64,000 nucleotides of DNA, taken from assembly GCA_030867875.1 (NCBI GenBank), contig JAOWCC010001634.1:54783352-54847351 (forward strand), given 5' to 3'. The notes below the pieces were generated by a model. The model searched no databases, was not told where the DNA came from, and was given only the letters and a program-made list of their open reading frames with translations. Of this stretch, positions 33,086 through 42,298 are shown one piece after another. The stretch is from Actinernus sp. WN-2022 (Eukaryota > Cnidaria > Anthozoa > Actiniaria > Actinernidae). Position 1 is the stretch's first letter, and every line of letters starts with the position of its first letter. Made by a program: the position numbers and the translations under genes.

Positions 33086-34190
33086 ACACACGTCTTCGCT
33101 ACATGATGATTTGGAAACGCGCGCGGATATCCGCTGTTGCTGCATTTTAATGAACTTACTCCTACCCATAATGCACCCGATATTGTTATATAGTTGAGGT
33201 GCGGGGGGTCAAAGTTTTTGCACTTTGCTGTATATATATATACATACAAGTTGTATAACTTATTAGCGAAAACATTCAAAACTTTACACCCACAATAGTC
33301 AGTCTGTTAATATCAACAGTGTAGTCCAAAGGGTTTATATGTTTGTTTTACCACAGGTAGCCAAAAACATTATGTTGAACGCACTTTAATAATCTATGAT
33401 TACTTCTAGTAGTAAAAATAAAATAAAAGTGTTGCTATGTATCTTATTAAAAAGTTATGTGTTTATTTATACTGGACGCTTATAACCACAAGTACATGCG
33501 TAGCAGCACCAAAACGGCGCCTCTAACTGTAGCACCTAGAAGCCGGAAAGACATATTTATTGAAAAGTGAATGGTAGATAATTAATATTCCCAATTTTAG
33601 CTAACACCAAATATTCTCGTCAAATATTCCTAAAATAGGAACTTTCTATTAGCTGCGAAAACGACTTTTTTCATGGGATTTCCCAAGGCGAAAGCATTTG
33701 GTGTGGAGAGTGGATTTCGTTGGCATGTTTGAACACATTTGTACCAATAAGGGGAGACCGTTCCCACGCTGTTTTATATGCATTTCAAAGAAAGACGAAA
33801 ATGTTTCATAGTTTAGCTTCTGCTTCTGTTAAAAATATCTACAGAAGAGAGCTACCATGAAAGAGGAAGCATATGTATTACCCATTTTTCCACAGATTTT
33901 ACTTGTCATCAAGGATATGATTTAGACAAATTCAACAATAGAAGTGAAGAACTTTATATGAAGACGTTTTCATAAAATCTACATGATGCAGACTTAACTC
34001 TTTGAGCCTTTCCTGAAGGGCGCTGTTAAACTTCTCACCTTTGAAAGTCCACTGTAGTTATCTGTCAATCGTCCGCGATCGTAAACGCCGAATCCTCTTA
34101 CGTTAATAGTGTAATGCGTTTTTGATTTCATTCGTTTTTTTTTTTTATTGGGCTAACCGTGGAATTAACGAACAATGCAACAGCCAAACT
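33086..34190. other. intronic sequence with one transposon end
   Basis: 33141-33236 is the right-facing CAGC..TGCAAAAA-family end (ATATCGGGTGCATTATGGGT on -, then GCTGTATATATA). The rest, 33240-34190, is AT-rich with no gene, no tandem array and no inverted repeat that I could find. Confidence 0.5.
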
Positions 34191-34193
34191 ATA

Positions 34194-34992
34194 CACCTTA
34201 TTCCAAAATGGCAAATCCTGTTTGAGTAGTATAGAGAGCAGTAAATAATAGTTGAATGCAACACGTTAGGGAAGCGTCACATATTGATTTTTCCACGAGA
34301 AACGTCCAGCGAAGTTTCTTTTTCAATCCCCCCCCTCCCACCCCCCCTAAGAAACGTCATACACTACCTCTTTCCATTCATGTCCGCCTTCTTATTCCAA
34401 CTTAAACAACTTGTCACAACCTATGAGTCCTATTTGGTGGGAATGGAATGTTGAATTCATCATGAAACCATCAAAAACATAGGAAATTAGATGCGATAGC
34501 TGTGGGACAACCGCAATCTGCCATTTCTCTTCAGTAGTCTTTACAGATCGTCGCAGAGATATGTGATGTGATGTTTCTGAAAACTATCGATTTTTCCACG
34601 GAGAAACGTCACAGGTCAAAACCCCCCCACCCCCAAACTTCGCTGGACGTTTCTCGTGAAAAAATCGATATGTGACGCTTCCCTTAAAGAGTATGCCAAG
34701 ATTAGCAATACTCTGAATGTTAGGGGTGATAGCATAAAATGGTACTAAGTTATCGAGATTTCAATATATAGAGTTTTGTATGGGTTTGAGCCAATTATAC
34801 CTACTAGCCTCGTTTTCGTGATTTACACTGTATTTAAATGTCAATAACTTTGTAACAATGAAAGACCAAACTCTCAAACTGCTCAGTATTACTTACTTTT
34901 GCATGCTTGAATAAAGACGGCATTCACTTCGCCTAATATCCTAATTGTTTTTGGCATTATGCAAGTAAGAGCAGCCATATTGGAATAAGGTG
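34194..34992. mobile_element. 799-bp MITE flanked by TATA, with a nested TTAA MITE
   Basis: The ends CACCTTATTCCAAAATGGC and its inverted copy (one mismatch) sit between TATA at 34190-34193 and 34993-34996, pointing to TA-target duplication. The TTAA element at 34269-34683 lies inside. Confidence 0.75.
34269..34683. mobile_element. 415-bp TTAA-type MITE
   Basis: Ends GGGAAGCGTCACATATTGAT (right end: ATATCGAT) are inverted for about 50 bp with three mismatches. The right flank is TTAA (34684-34687); the left is TTA(G), one base decayed. An internal partial copy of the end (34585-34618) hints at an earlier rearrangement. Confidence 0.75.
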
Positions 34993-35019
34993 TATAACTG
35001 TTTCGGTTCAAGGGTACAT

Positions 35020-35095
35020 GAGGTATTGAGGTACACGAGGTCCTGATGTACACGAGGTCCTGATGTACATGAGGTGCATGAGGTTCTGAGGTACC
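35020..35095. repeat. GTACACGAGGTCCTGAT minisatellite
   Basis: About four to five imperfect copies of a ~17-bp unit. A separate AATC tetramer run with ATCGATCG variants lies at 35405-35465. Confidence 0.75.
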
Positions 35096-35481
35096 GAAAC
35101 AAAAAGCATCTCAAAGCTTTTTTCTTCTTCAGCCTCAGGCACGTTTTTCATCAGGACTATATTCATAGCCACAAACTGATTTGGCCTAAGTGCCGTCCGA
35201 CCGTAAATGCATATACTGCTTGCTCCTGTTAAACTTATCATTTATGGAGTATTAGTTTATTTGTTTTTGTTTTGTATTCGATATCTAACTCTGGGTGAAG
35301 GGTTGGCTTATTGTTAATCTTATAGTCTTGTGGGTTGGGTGGTACATGGTGTTAGAGCCTTGTAGGGTACTTTGTGTCCTTTGGCTTGTACACCCTGCTT
35401 AAAAATGCAAAATCAATCAATCAATCGATTGAACAATCGATCAATCAATCAATCGATCGATCGTACGACTGAGCTAGGTGG

Positions 35482-35588
35482 CAATCGTTAAATTTTGTTT
35501 ATTAAGGTACTTGGACGAGTTCAACCCTATGAGCAAGACACCTATGTCACTTGTTATATTGAACACATCTCTCGAGTGTGCAGGATAC
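35482..35588 (+). pseudogene. duplicated dynein exon C, decayed upstream copy
   Basis: A ~107-bp tandem duplication covers the polypyrimidine/acceptor region and the first part of exon C. Acceptor ATTAAG and YLDEFNPMSKTPMSLV are present, then 13 bp (coding for the MFKFA region) are missing, shifting the frame. No stop occurs before the genuine acceptor at 35614. Splicing here would give a frameshifted insert; the intact copy follows at 35615. Confidence 0.8.
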
Positions 35589-35614
35589 CAATCGTTAAAC
35601 TTGTGTTTATTAAG

Positions 35615-35742
35615 GTACTTGGACGAGTTCAACCAGATGAGCAAGACACCTATGTCACTTGTTATGTTCAAGTTTGCTATTGAACACATCTCTCGAGTGT
35701 GCAGGGTGCTCAAACAGGATAATGGACACGCCCTGCTTGTAG
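35615..35742 (+). CDS. DNAH1: dynein heavy chain (DNAH1-like), exon C
   Basis: Acceptor TTATTAAG; the first G completes the Ala begun in exon B. It encodes YLDEFNQMSKTPMSLVMFKF, IEHISRVCRVLKQDNGHALL and V, the run-up to the AAA4 P-loop. The donor is GTGAGT at 35743 and the last base begins the Gly codon of the P-loop. A broken tandem copy lies just upstream. Confidence 0.92.
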
Positions 35743-36449
35743 GTGAGTAGTTCAATTAACCAACGATACGTGGCAACAAGTGTTTAGAACACTATAATTC
35801 GGCAATCGAAATATTTATAAACTGTAACGTGGCCCGGTGGTGTAGTAGGGCACGGACAGAGTTGATGAAATGCAGAATGATGTAGACACGCACCAGTAAG
35901 AGAAGCGAATATTCAAGAAGAAGAATCTCCGTTTACAAATTCGCGGGCTACAAGTCGTTCTAAAGAAAAAGAAATGCAATCTTTGAAATCATGGATCCGC
36001 AGCAAGTAATACTAGCCAGTAATTGTAATTAGATGATTATATGTACATTTATTTGTGCACGCTAGGGCATGAAAAGTGTGGGAAGCTTATGCTTAAATGG
36101 TACAGCTAGCGTGATGAAGGTCAAGGCGGTCATCAATTCAAATAAAAGCCGGTAAGACTCAGTATCGCTGGTCTCTACACGGCTCGGTGTAACACACAGA
36201 GCGCTCATGATCTCTGGAACTACTACTGTCACATTTTCTTCTAGGCTCCGTCAGAACTGAAGACACAACAATGGATGGGTCCTATGATGATATGAATTTG
36301 TTTTCAAAGGTTGTGTGGGTCTTTTTAGACATACGCCACAATCCAAATGATGAGTCTATACGAATACAGCTAATCTGTTCTCCAAGGAGGCTAACGTTTC
36401 CCTTCGTTCATTCAGTTATTGTATGTAACACAATGTTTGCTTCTTCCAG

Positions 36450-36574
36450 GTATCGGTGGAAGTGGGCGACAGAGTGCAACACGTTTTGCCACATTCATGG
36501 CTGATTTCGACCTGTTCCAGATTGAAATAACGAAGAACTACACCAAGTCAGAATGGAGGGAGGACCTGAAAAGG
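36450..36574 (+). CDS. DNAH1: dynein heavy chain (DNAH1-like), exon D (AAA4 P-loop)
   Basis: Begins with GT completing Gly and reads IGGSGRQSATRFATFMAD, so the Walker A of AAA4 (GIGGSGRQ) spans the C-D junction. It continues LFQIEITKNYTKSEWREDLK and ends in phase 0 before donor GTAACG. AAA4 binds nucleotide and modulates motor stepping in dyneins. Confidence 0.92.
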
Positions 36575-36767
36575 GTAACGACATGTGTTGACCTCTCCGT
36601 TATTGCTTATTGTAAATTTATCGGTTTTAGTTTCCTTTCTCTTTAATATATTTATTTGATAAAGGAAAGAAGCATATTATCTTAGTTGTAAGAAGCCAAA
36701 TGTTACATTACGTTGAGATAAAGGGAGCCGGGTCTCCCTACCAAGGACTGAGGTTTAAGTACATCGA

Positions 36768-37206
36768 CAATGAAACGCAACTTTTTCCGAGCCACTGTCG
36801 AGTCAGTCTTGGTCTACTGTTCTACCACCTCGATGCTGACGGCAAAACTGCAGTCCTCACTCGACGGTGCTTTTACGCGCTTGCTGAGAGCAGCATTGAA
36901 TGTCACCTGGAGAGATCACCTCACAAACAGGGTGCTCTACGGAAATATTCCTCCGTTATCTACCACCATTCGGGATAGGAGGTTGCAATTCGCTGGCCAC
37001 TGTTGCCGAAGCAAAGAAGAGTTGGCCAGCGACCTCCTCCTTTGGCAGCCCAAGAACGGTTACACCTCAGTGGGTCGTCCCGCACGTACCTTCCTAGACC
37101 AACTGCGGGACGATACAGGCTGTCATCCTGAAGAGCTTCCAGCTGCGATGACAGATAGGGATGGATGGAGGGCAAGAGTCAAAGGGGTCCGTGCAAGCTC
37201 GACCGG
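36768..37206 (+). pseudogene. LINE reverse-transcriptase C-terminal fragment
   Basis: An open frame of about 146 residues: ESVLVYCSTTSML, LLRAALNVTWRDHLTN, RLQFAGHCCRSKEE, and GRPARTFLDQLRDDTG ending in DRDGWRARV. This block follows the thumb in a LINE family I know as RTE-like or a close non-LTR group from invertebrates. It has no catalytic palm, so it is a 5-prime-truncated copy. It abuts an oppositely oriented LINE at 37180. Confidence 0.6.
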
Positions 37207-38570
37207 ATGATGACATCGACAATTCCTGGGTCGAATTCGAATTGATAGTCAATCTTTTTTTTAAGATTATTAAGATCACGATTTCCTGCCACTTCTATTT
37301 CCTCAAGAGTTTTGTCAGCTGTTGTTATATTTGTGTCACCGGCAAAGAGTCGAGCATTTTTGGAATCTGAGCTGTCTGGTAAATCGTTCACTTACAAAAG
37401 AAATCAAGGTGGACCAAGGCTCGATTTGTGAGGAATTCCACAGGTGATTTTCTCTTGCCCTGGGGGCGGCCTTCACCTCCTCGGAACCTGGAATAGTACT
37501 GGCTATCCAAACAATGCCTAACCCTGAAAGAATACAAACCCTAACCCTAAAACAATGGAATTCTTTGTCAGTGCAGTCCAAATGGGGTCCAATAAAATGC
37601 AAGGTTTTGAGAGGTGAAGGCCTACTGTTGCCCTGAGGATACATTGTTCAATTGGCATTTCTGAGTACGGTCTGAAAGATAAGAGCACATGAGATTCTTA
37701 GCGGCTCCCCTTATTCCATACAACTCGAGAGATGGTGGTGGTGATTAGGGCTATGCGTATTTTATGTAACACGAGTCGGTTTGTCAATTAATTGATTGAT
37801 AATGACTTTGCAGGCTGATCTAGAGAATCAGGTCATAAATCACCTAAGTTATTCAACTCCTTATTATTTTTCATTGTCAACCGACTCGATGAAGCCTTGA
37901 ATTTTGGAAAAGACCTCAGCAGGCGCACTGGGCGGCGTGTATATTGTGGCAACTATTAAAGGTCGACTATTTGGTTTCTTAATTTCGATATAGACAGCTT
38001 CGAGCCGTTCCGGAATTAATTCAGATCTTTCAGAATAGAAAAGAGACTGTCTTACATCGATATAGACACCTCCTCCCATACGAAAGCGATCGCGACGGAT
38101 GATATCGAATTGTTAGCCGTCAATTGTTAGCTCCCCGTCCGAAATAGTTAAATCCAAACGTTTCATTTCATGCTAAAATATCAAAGTGATTAATTATACT
38201 TCAGTAAAAGGCATATTTCATCTAGACTTACTACATTTAGCATAGCTATCCTAAAACCTTTTATATTCGGAACAGCACCCCTTTACTAGCCGTTACCCTT
38301 CAGTTAAGCTTGTCATTAACAAATAACAAACTTGTATAAGGACATTCGGATTTAGAGTCTCTTAAGTGCGATACATTCAAATTGTCATTGCTTAAAAACG
38401 GCAGGCTGTTGCAATTACAGTGAGATCGAAGGATTCTATTAGTTTGATTTACTTTGTCTATCAAGCCTCCGCCTCCATCATTTGTTATGAACAATTTCTG
38501 TGCCTGGGGAATCTTGTTTAATTTGTGTGACGAGGTTAAGACTATTCTACTATTGTGTTTGTTTCTCACA
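37180..38570 (-). pseudogene. LINE remnants (endonuclease and RT pieces)
   Basis: On -: 38569-38300 is an unassigned LINE-like stretch. 38079-37864 is an endonuclease piece (GGGVYIDVRQSLFYSER, VATIYTPPSAPAE). 37440-37240 is an RT piece with CGIPHKSSLGP and VNDLPDSSDSKNARLFAGDTN; the FADD box is altered to FAGD. 37450-37680 between them is unrelated filler with two telomere-like CCCTAA units. Strongly decayed; the parts may not all come from one copy. Confidence 0.5.
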
Positions 38571-39303
38571 AAAGGGTATTAATCTTGCAAGTTTTGTAAC
38601 ATTTAATCCCTGATTTTGGTTACTTTTCATGGATCATGTGACGTCATAAGATCAATTAACTCCCTCCCTAGAGAAAACTACTACAATAAAATCCCGTAGG
38701 TTTTCATTGTGACATCAAAAGATGAATCAATCCCGCAATTCGGGTAGCGGTTATTCTAGTTTAATTTCTGCTCCTGCCTCTCAAAGAAAACTAAGTTAGA
38801 CAACTGAAATATTTGAGGCAAAAAGAATTCATGTTGTTTTATGGCGCTACTTGCATTTTAAGGAGAAGACGTTTGTTCATACGTGAATCGCTAGCGAGTG
38901 ATGGGCTTCATGAAGTCCTCCTTGTCTCCCTTCCTGGGAATGGCTTCACTATGTGGTGATGGTCAGGATCGGAATTGGCCAACAATGTTCTTTATAATCG
39001 AGTCACCTGCAATAACGACAGATTTCTTTTCCCTTCTATAATACCTTTCTTTTCCCTTCGATAATACTTTTATTTACTCAGGGAAGGCATTACAGTTAAA
39101 CCCCGATATCACAAGGAGCCCTGAATTTGGGTTTTGAGGTTAGAGGAAAACCGGGGAAGACTCGTAGCAAGGGCAGAATACCAATAAACTCAACTCGCAT
39201 GTATTTGAATCCTGTCCACAGCAATAAATGGCAAAGTGGTTAGCTTTTCCAAGAACATTAGGTGAACTATGAGATAGGTTAATGCTGAATGCCTCTGTTT
39301 CAG
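38571..39303. other. intron, nothing recognised
   Basis: No repeat structure or coding frame beyond a TGACGTCA-type site near 38640 and two CTTTTCCCTTC duplications near 39030-39060. The last 20 bp form the polypyrimidine tract of the next exon. Confidence 0.5.
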
Positions 39304-39489
39304 ATGTTAATCAAGGCGGGTGTAGATGGCAAGCCCACAGTATTTTTGTTCAGCGATAATCAGATCAAAGAGGAATCATTTGTGGAGGATATCAACATGA
39401 TTCTCAACACTGGAGACGTGCCTAATATATTTGCAGCCGACGAGAAGGCAGACGTCATAGAAAAAATGCAAACAGTTGCGAGAGTCGAG
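39304..39489 (+). CDS. DNAH1: dynein heavy chain (DNAH1-like), exon E (AAA4 Walker B)
   Basis: Acceptor TGTTTCAG, phase 0 in and out, 62 residues: MLIKAGVDGKPTVFLFSDNQ (Walker B region), then EDINMILNTGDVPNIFAADE and KADVIEKMQ. These blocks resemble DNAH1 more than DNAH3/7/12. The donor is GTACCA, a weaker site. The open frame beyond 39489 is intron read-through. Confidence 0.92.
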
Positions 39490-40077
39490 GTACCAATGCT
39501 TCTTGCACTCTTGGGTATTGACAGAACACCAATTGTACCCTGGGCCCAGTTCCCGAAAGCCCGATTAAGCTAATTCAAGATTAAGGGTAATCTGTAGTTT
39601 GATTTGGGATTCAAAACGTATTGTTTAACGATTAATGACCTTTCTACTTGTAACCTTGACCTTTTACCACTACAATCCTCGGTTACACATTAATCCAGGA
39701 TGAACGCTAATCTGGTTCGAGGGCCTGGGTACTAGAGGTTATCATCTCCACTCGTGCTCGAGCCGATAGAAGACTGGAGCGAGACTAATCTTCCGAACGC
39801 AGTGTGTACTAATTGGTACTCATTATTTAAAACTGTCATCCGTGGGAAAGAGAACGCACCTGATGATAAAGCGACAATTAGGTGTAGGGCTAGTGATTTT
39901 CATATTTTTATTTGAGCCAATGTTTTCATACATATAACATTAGCCATTAAGGTAAACTTATAAAGCCGACAGTACACTGCTGTTGAAGAATCATTAGACT
40001 GCATTGTGCTCATAAGTTGTCTTTTTAAAACTTTTGTCTGTGCTGGTTCATATTCTGTTATTTATATTCCTTTGTAG

Positions 40078-40245
40078 GGCAAGAAGATCGATGCTACACC
40101 TCTGGCAATGTATAATTTTTTCATTGATCGTGTTCGGAGCAACCTTCACATTGTATTAGCTATGAGTCCTATTGGAGATACTTTTAGAAACCGACTGCGC
40201 ATGTTTCCCTCACTCATCAACTGCTGTACTATAGACTGGTTCCAA
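40078..40245 (+). CDS. DNAH1: dynein heavy chain (DNAH1-like), exon F
   Basis: Acceptor TTTGTAG, phase 0; 56 residues starting GKKIDATPLAMYNFFIDRV and including HIVLAMSPIGDTFRNRLR (sensor region of AAA4) and SLINCCTIDWFQ at the end. The donor is GTAAGT. Confidence 0.93.
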
Positions 40246-40741
40246 GTAAGTTAAAATTATGTAGTTATAGCATTATGACATTTATTTTTTAGCACTAGTG
40301 TCATGGTAGTCTTCGGTCTTGCCTTTAGAAATTAATTACATATGTTGCTTTACTTATTGCATTGGCTGTTACATGTATATCTAGAGATTCCAGTCAGTTA
40401 AACATTTGTGTCGGACGTTAAAAGATGTTGCTCCAATCTTCTGGATAAGTTGATTTCATGAACATGAGCTTGTTAGAGCAGGGGTGATAAGGATGTTAGC
40501 TCCATTTTTTTGTCGTATTTACCACCGTCCGATGCAAATTAACAAATTGAAGTTAGTTTGTTATGTCTGTCCTAATATTGACAACTATTTTCGTCATAAC
40601 CTGGTCAGAATAGCTGTGGATCCACGAGAAAGCACAATTTGTGACAAATGGCACCACACAAGAAAGTAGTTCGACTCACCGATTAATTTTTCCCTGTGAT
40701 GAAATGCTTGTAAAATCCGCATTTTCTTGACATTTGGATCA

Positions 40742-40866
40742 GGGTTCAGTTGTTCAAAGGGTGGATAACTTTATTCACCGTATAAATCATTATCCAGTGG
40801 ATAAAATAACCTAGGTTAATACTTATCCACTGGATAGCGTTCTACACCCTTTGAACAACCGGACCC
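40742..40866. mobile_element. 125-bp foldback MITE
   Basis: The ends GGGTTCAGTTGTTCAAAGGG and GGGTCCGGTTGTTCAAAGGG (inverted) enclose a second inverted pair, ATCCAGTGGATAA. The whole can fold as one hairpin. It lies in the F-G intron. Confidence 0.7.
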
Positions 40867-41041
40867 AGACGTTTACACAACGTGAATTCACAAATCTCTG
40901 CAAAGCCCGCTTCGAAAACCGGCTGCGGGTCTGTTAAAATATTGCAGATGAAAACTAACCAATCAGATTGCGAAATAATTGGTGGTTGTTGTAAAACGTT
41001 TTTTTGAATCATAATCTGAAGTTATCTATTGCGTTTATAAG

Positions 41042-41175
41042 GCCTGGCCCGAAGATGCGCTCGAAATGGTGGCTGATAAGTTCTTGGAGGACATTGACAT
41101 GGGCCTGGAAGTAAAAAAGAAATGTGTGTTCATGTGTAAATACTTCCACGAGAGTGTGATGATGTTGTCTGAAAG
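41042..41175 (+). CDS. DNAH1: dynein heavy chain (DNAH1-like), exon G
   Basis: Acceptor TTTATAAG, phase 0; AWPEDALEMVADKFLEDIDM then KCVFMCKYFHESVMMLSE. It ends with AG, the first two bases of an Arg codon, before donor GTGAGA. The next bases downstream are the start of the 79-bp repeat array. Confidence 0.92.
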
Positions 41176-41194
41176 GTGAGAAGTAATATTTATA

Positions 41195-42012
41195 GCATTA
41201 TTTATGCCATTAATACTACAGATACTACCAAACACTCCAGCGCCGTAACTATGTTACCCCTACTTCATACCTTAAGCTTATCATGCCATTAATACTACAG
41301 ATACTACCAAACACTCCGGCGCCGTAACTATGTTACCCCTACTTCATACCTAGATTTTATCATGCCATTAATACTACAGATACTACCAAACACTCCGGCG
41401 CCGTAACTGTGTTACCCCTACTTCATACCTAGATCTTATCATGCCATTAATACTACAGATACTACCAAACACTCCGGCGCCGTAACTATGTTACCCCTAC
41501 TTCATACCTAGATCTTATCATGCCATTAATACTACAGATACTACCAAACACTCCGGCGCCGTAACTGTGTTACCCCTACTTCATACCTAGATCTTATCAT
41601 GCCATTAATACTACAGATACTACCAAACACTCCGGCGCCGTAACTATGTTACCCCTACTTCATACCTAGATCTTATCATGCCATTAATACTACAGATACT
41701 ACCAAACACTCCAGCACCATAACTATGTTACCCCTACTTCATACCTTGAGCTTATCATGCCATTAATGCTACAGGTACTAACCAAACATTCCAGCGCCAT
41801 AACTATGTTACCCCTACTTCATACCTTGAGCTTATCATGCCATTAATACTACAGATACTACCAAACACTCCAGCGCCGTAACTATGTTACCCCTACTTCA
41901 TACCTTGAGCTTATCATGCCATTAATACTACAGATACTACCAAACACTCCAGCGCCGTAACTATGTTACTCCTACTTCATACATTGAGCTTATCGTGCCA
42001 ATAATACTACAG
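41195..42012 (+). repeat. 79-bp minisatellite made from an intron-exon junction
   Basis: Ten units start at 41204, 41283, 41362, 41441, 41520, 41599, 41678, 41757, 41837 and 41916 (one unit is 80 bp). Each contains the TTAATACTACAG acceptor and about 60 bp matching the start of the next dynein exon (YYxxLRRxNYVTPTSYLxL in frame). The genuine junction at 42012/42013 is the eleventh. Some units alternate TATG/TGTG, suggesting dimer duplication. 79 is not a multiple of three, so reading from one unit into the next hits TAA in CCGTAAC. Confidence 0.93.
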
Positions 42013-42298
42013 GTACTACGAAATACTCCGGCGCCATAACTATGTTACCCCTACTTCATACCTTGAGCTTATGATGACGTTCAAGACACTGCTTGACACC
42101 AAGCGCAACGACATCATGGCGCTAAAGCAACGTTACCTGACGGGCTTAGAAAAATTAGAGTTTGCAGCGTCTCAGGTGTCGGTGATGCAGATAGAGCTAA
42201 GTGACCTTCAACCAGAGCTAATCAAGACTTCTGCTGAAACCGAGAAACTAATGATCAAGATTGAGCAAGATACTGTAGAAGTTGAGGCCAAGAAAGAG
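42013..42298 (+). CDS. DNAH1: dynein heavy chain (DNAH1-like), exon H (stalk start)
   Basis: Acceptor ACTACAG at 42012; G completes the Arg of exon G. It encodes YYEILRRHNYVTPTSYLEL and then MMTFKTLLDTK, a helix-rich stretch (RYLTGLEKLEFAASQVSVMQ, ELIKTSAETEKLMIKIEQD) forming the first coiled-coil helix of the stalk, ending EVEAKKE in phase 0. The donor GTTTGC is weak. A start at the first ATG (42071) would miss the acceptor-proximal 19 codons, which are conserved in dyneins. Confidence 0.92.

Noticed and set aside
37527..37552. Telomeric repeat CCCTAA
   Set aside because: Only two units, inside LINE debris; not an interstitial telomere.
41195..42012. CRISPR-like or generic satellite array
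   Set aside because: Units are contiguous without spacers and match the adjacent exon; the genome is eukaryotic.
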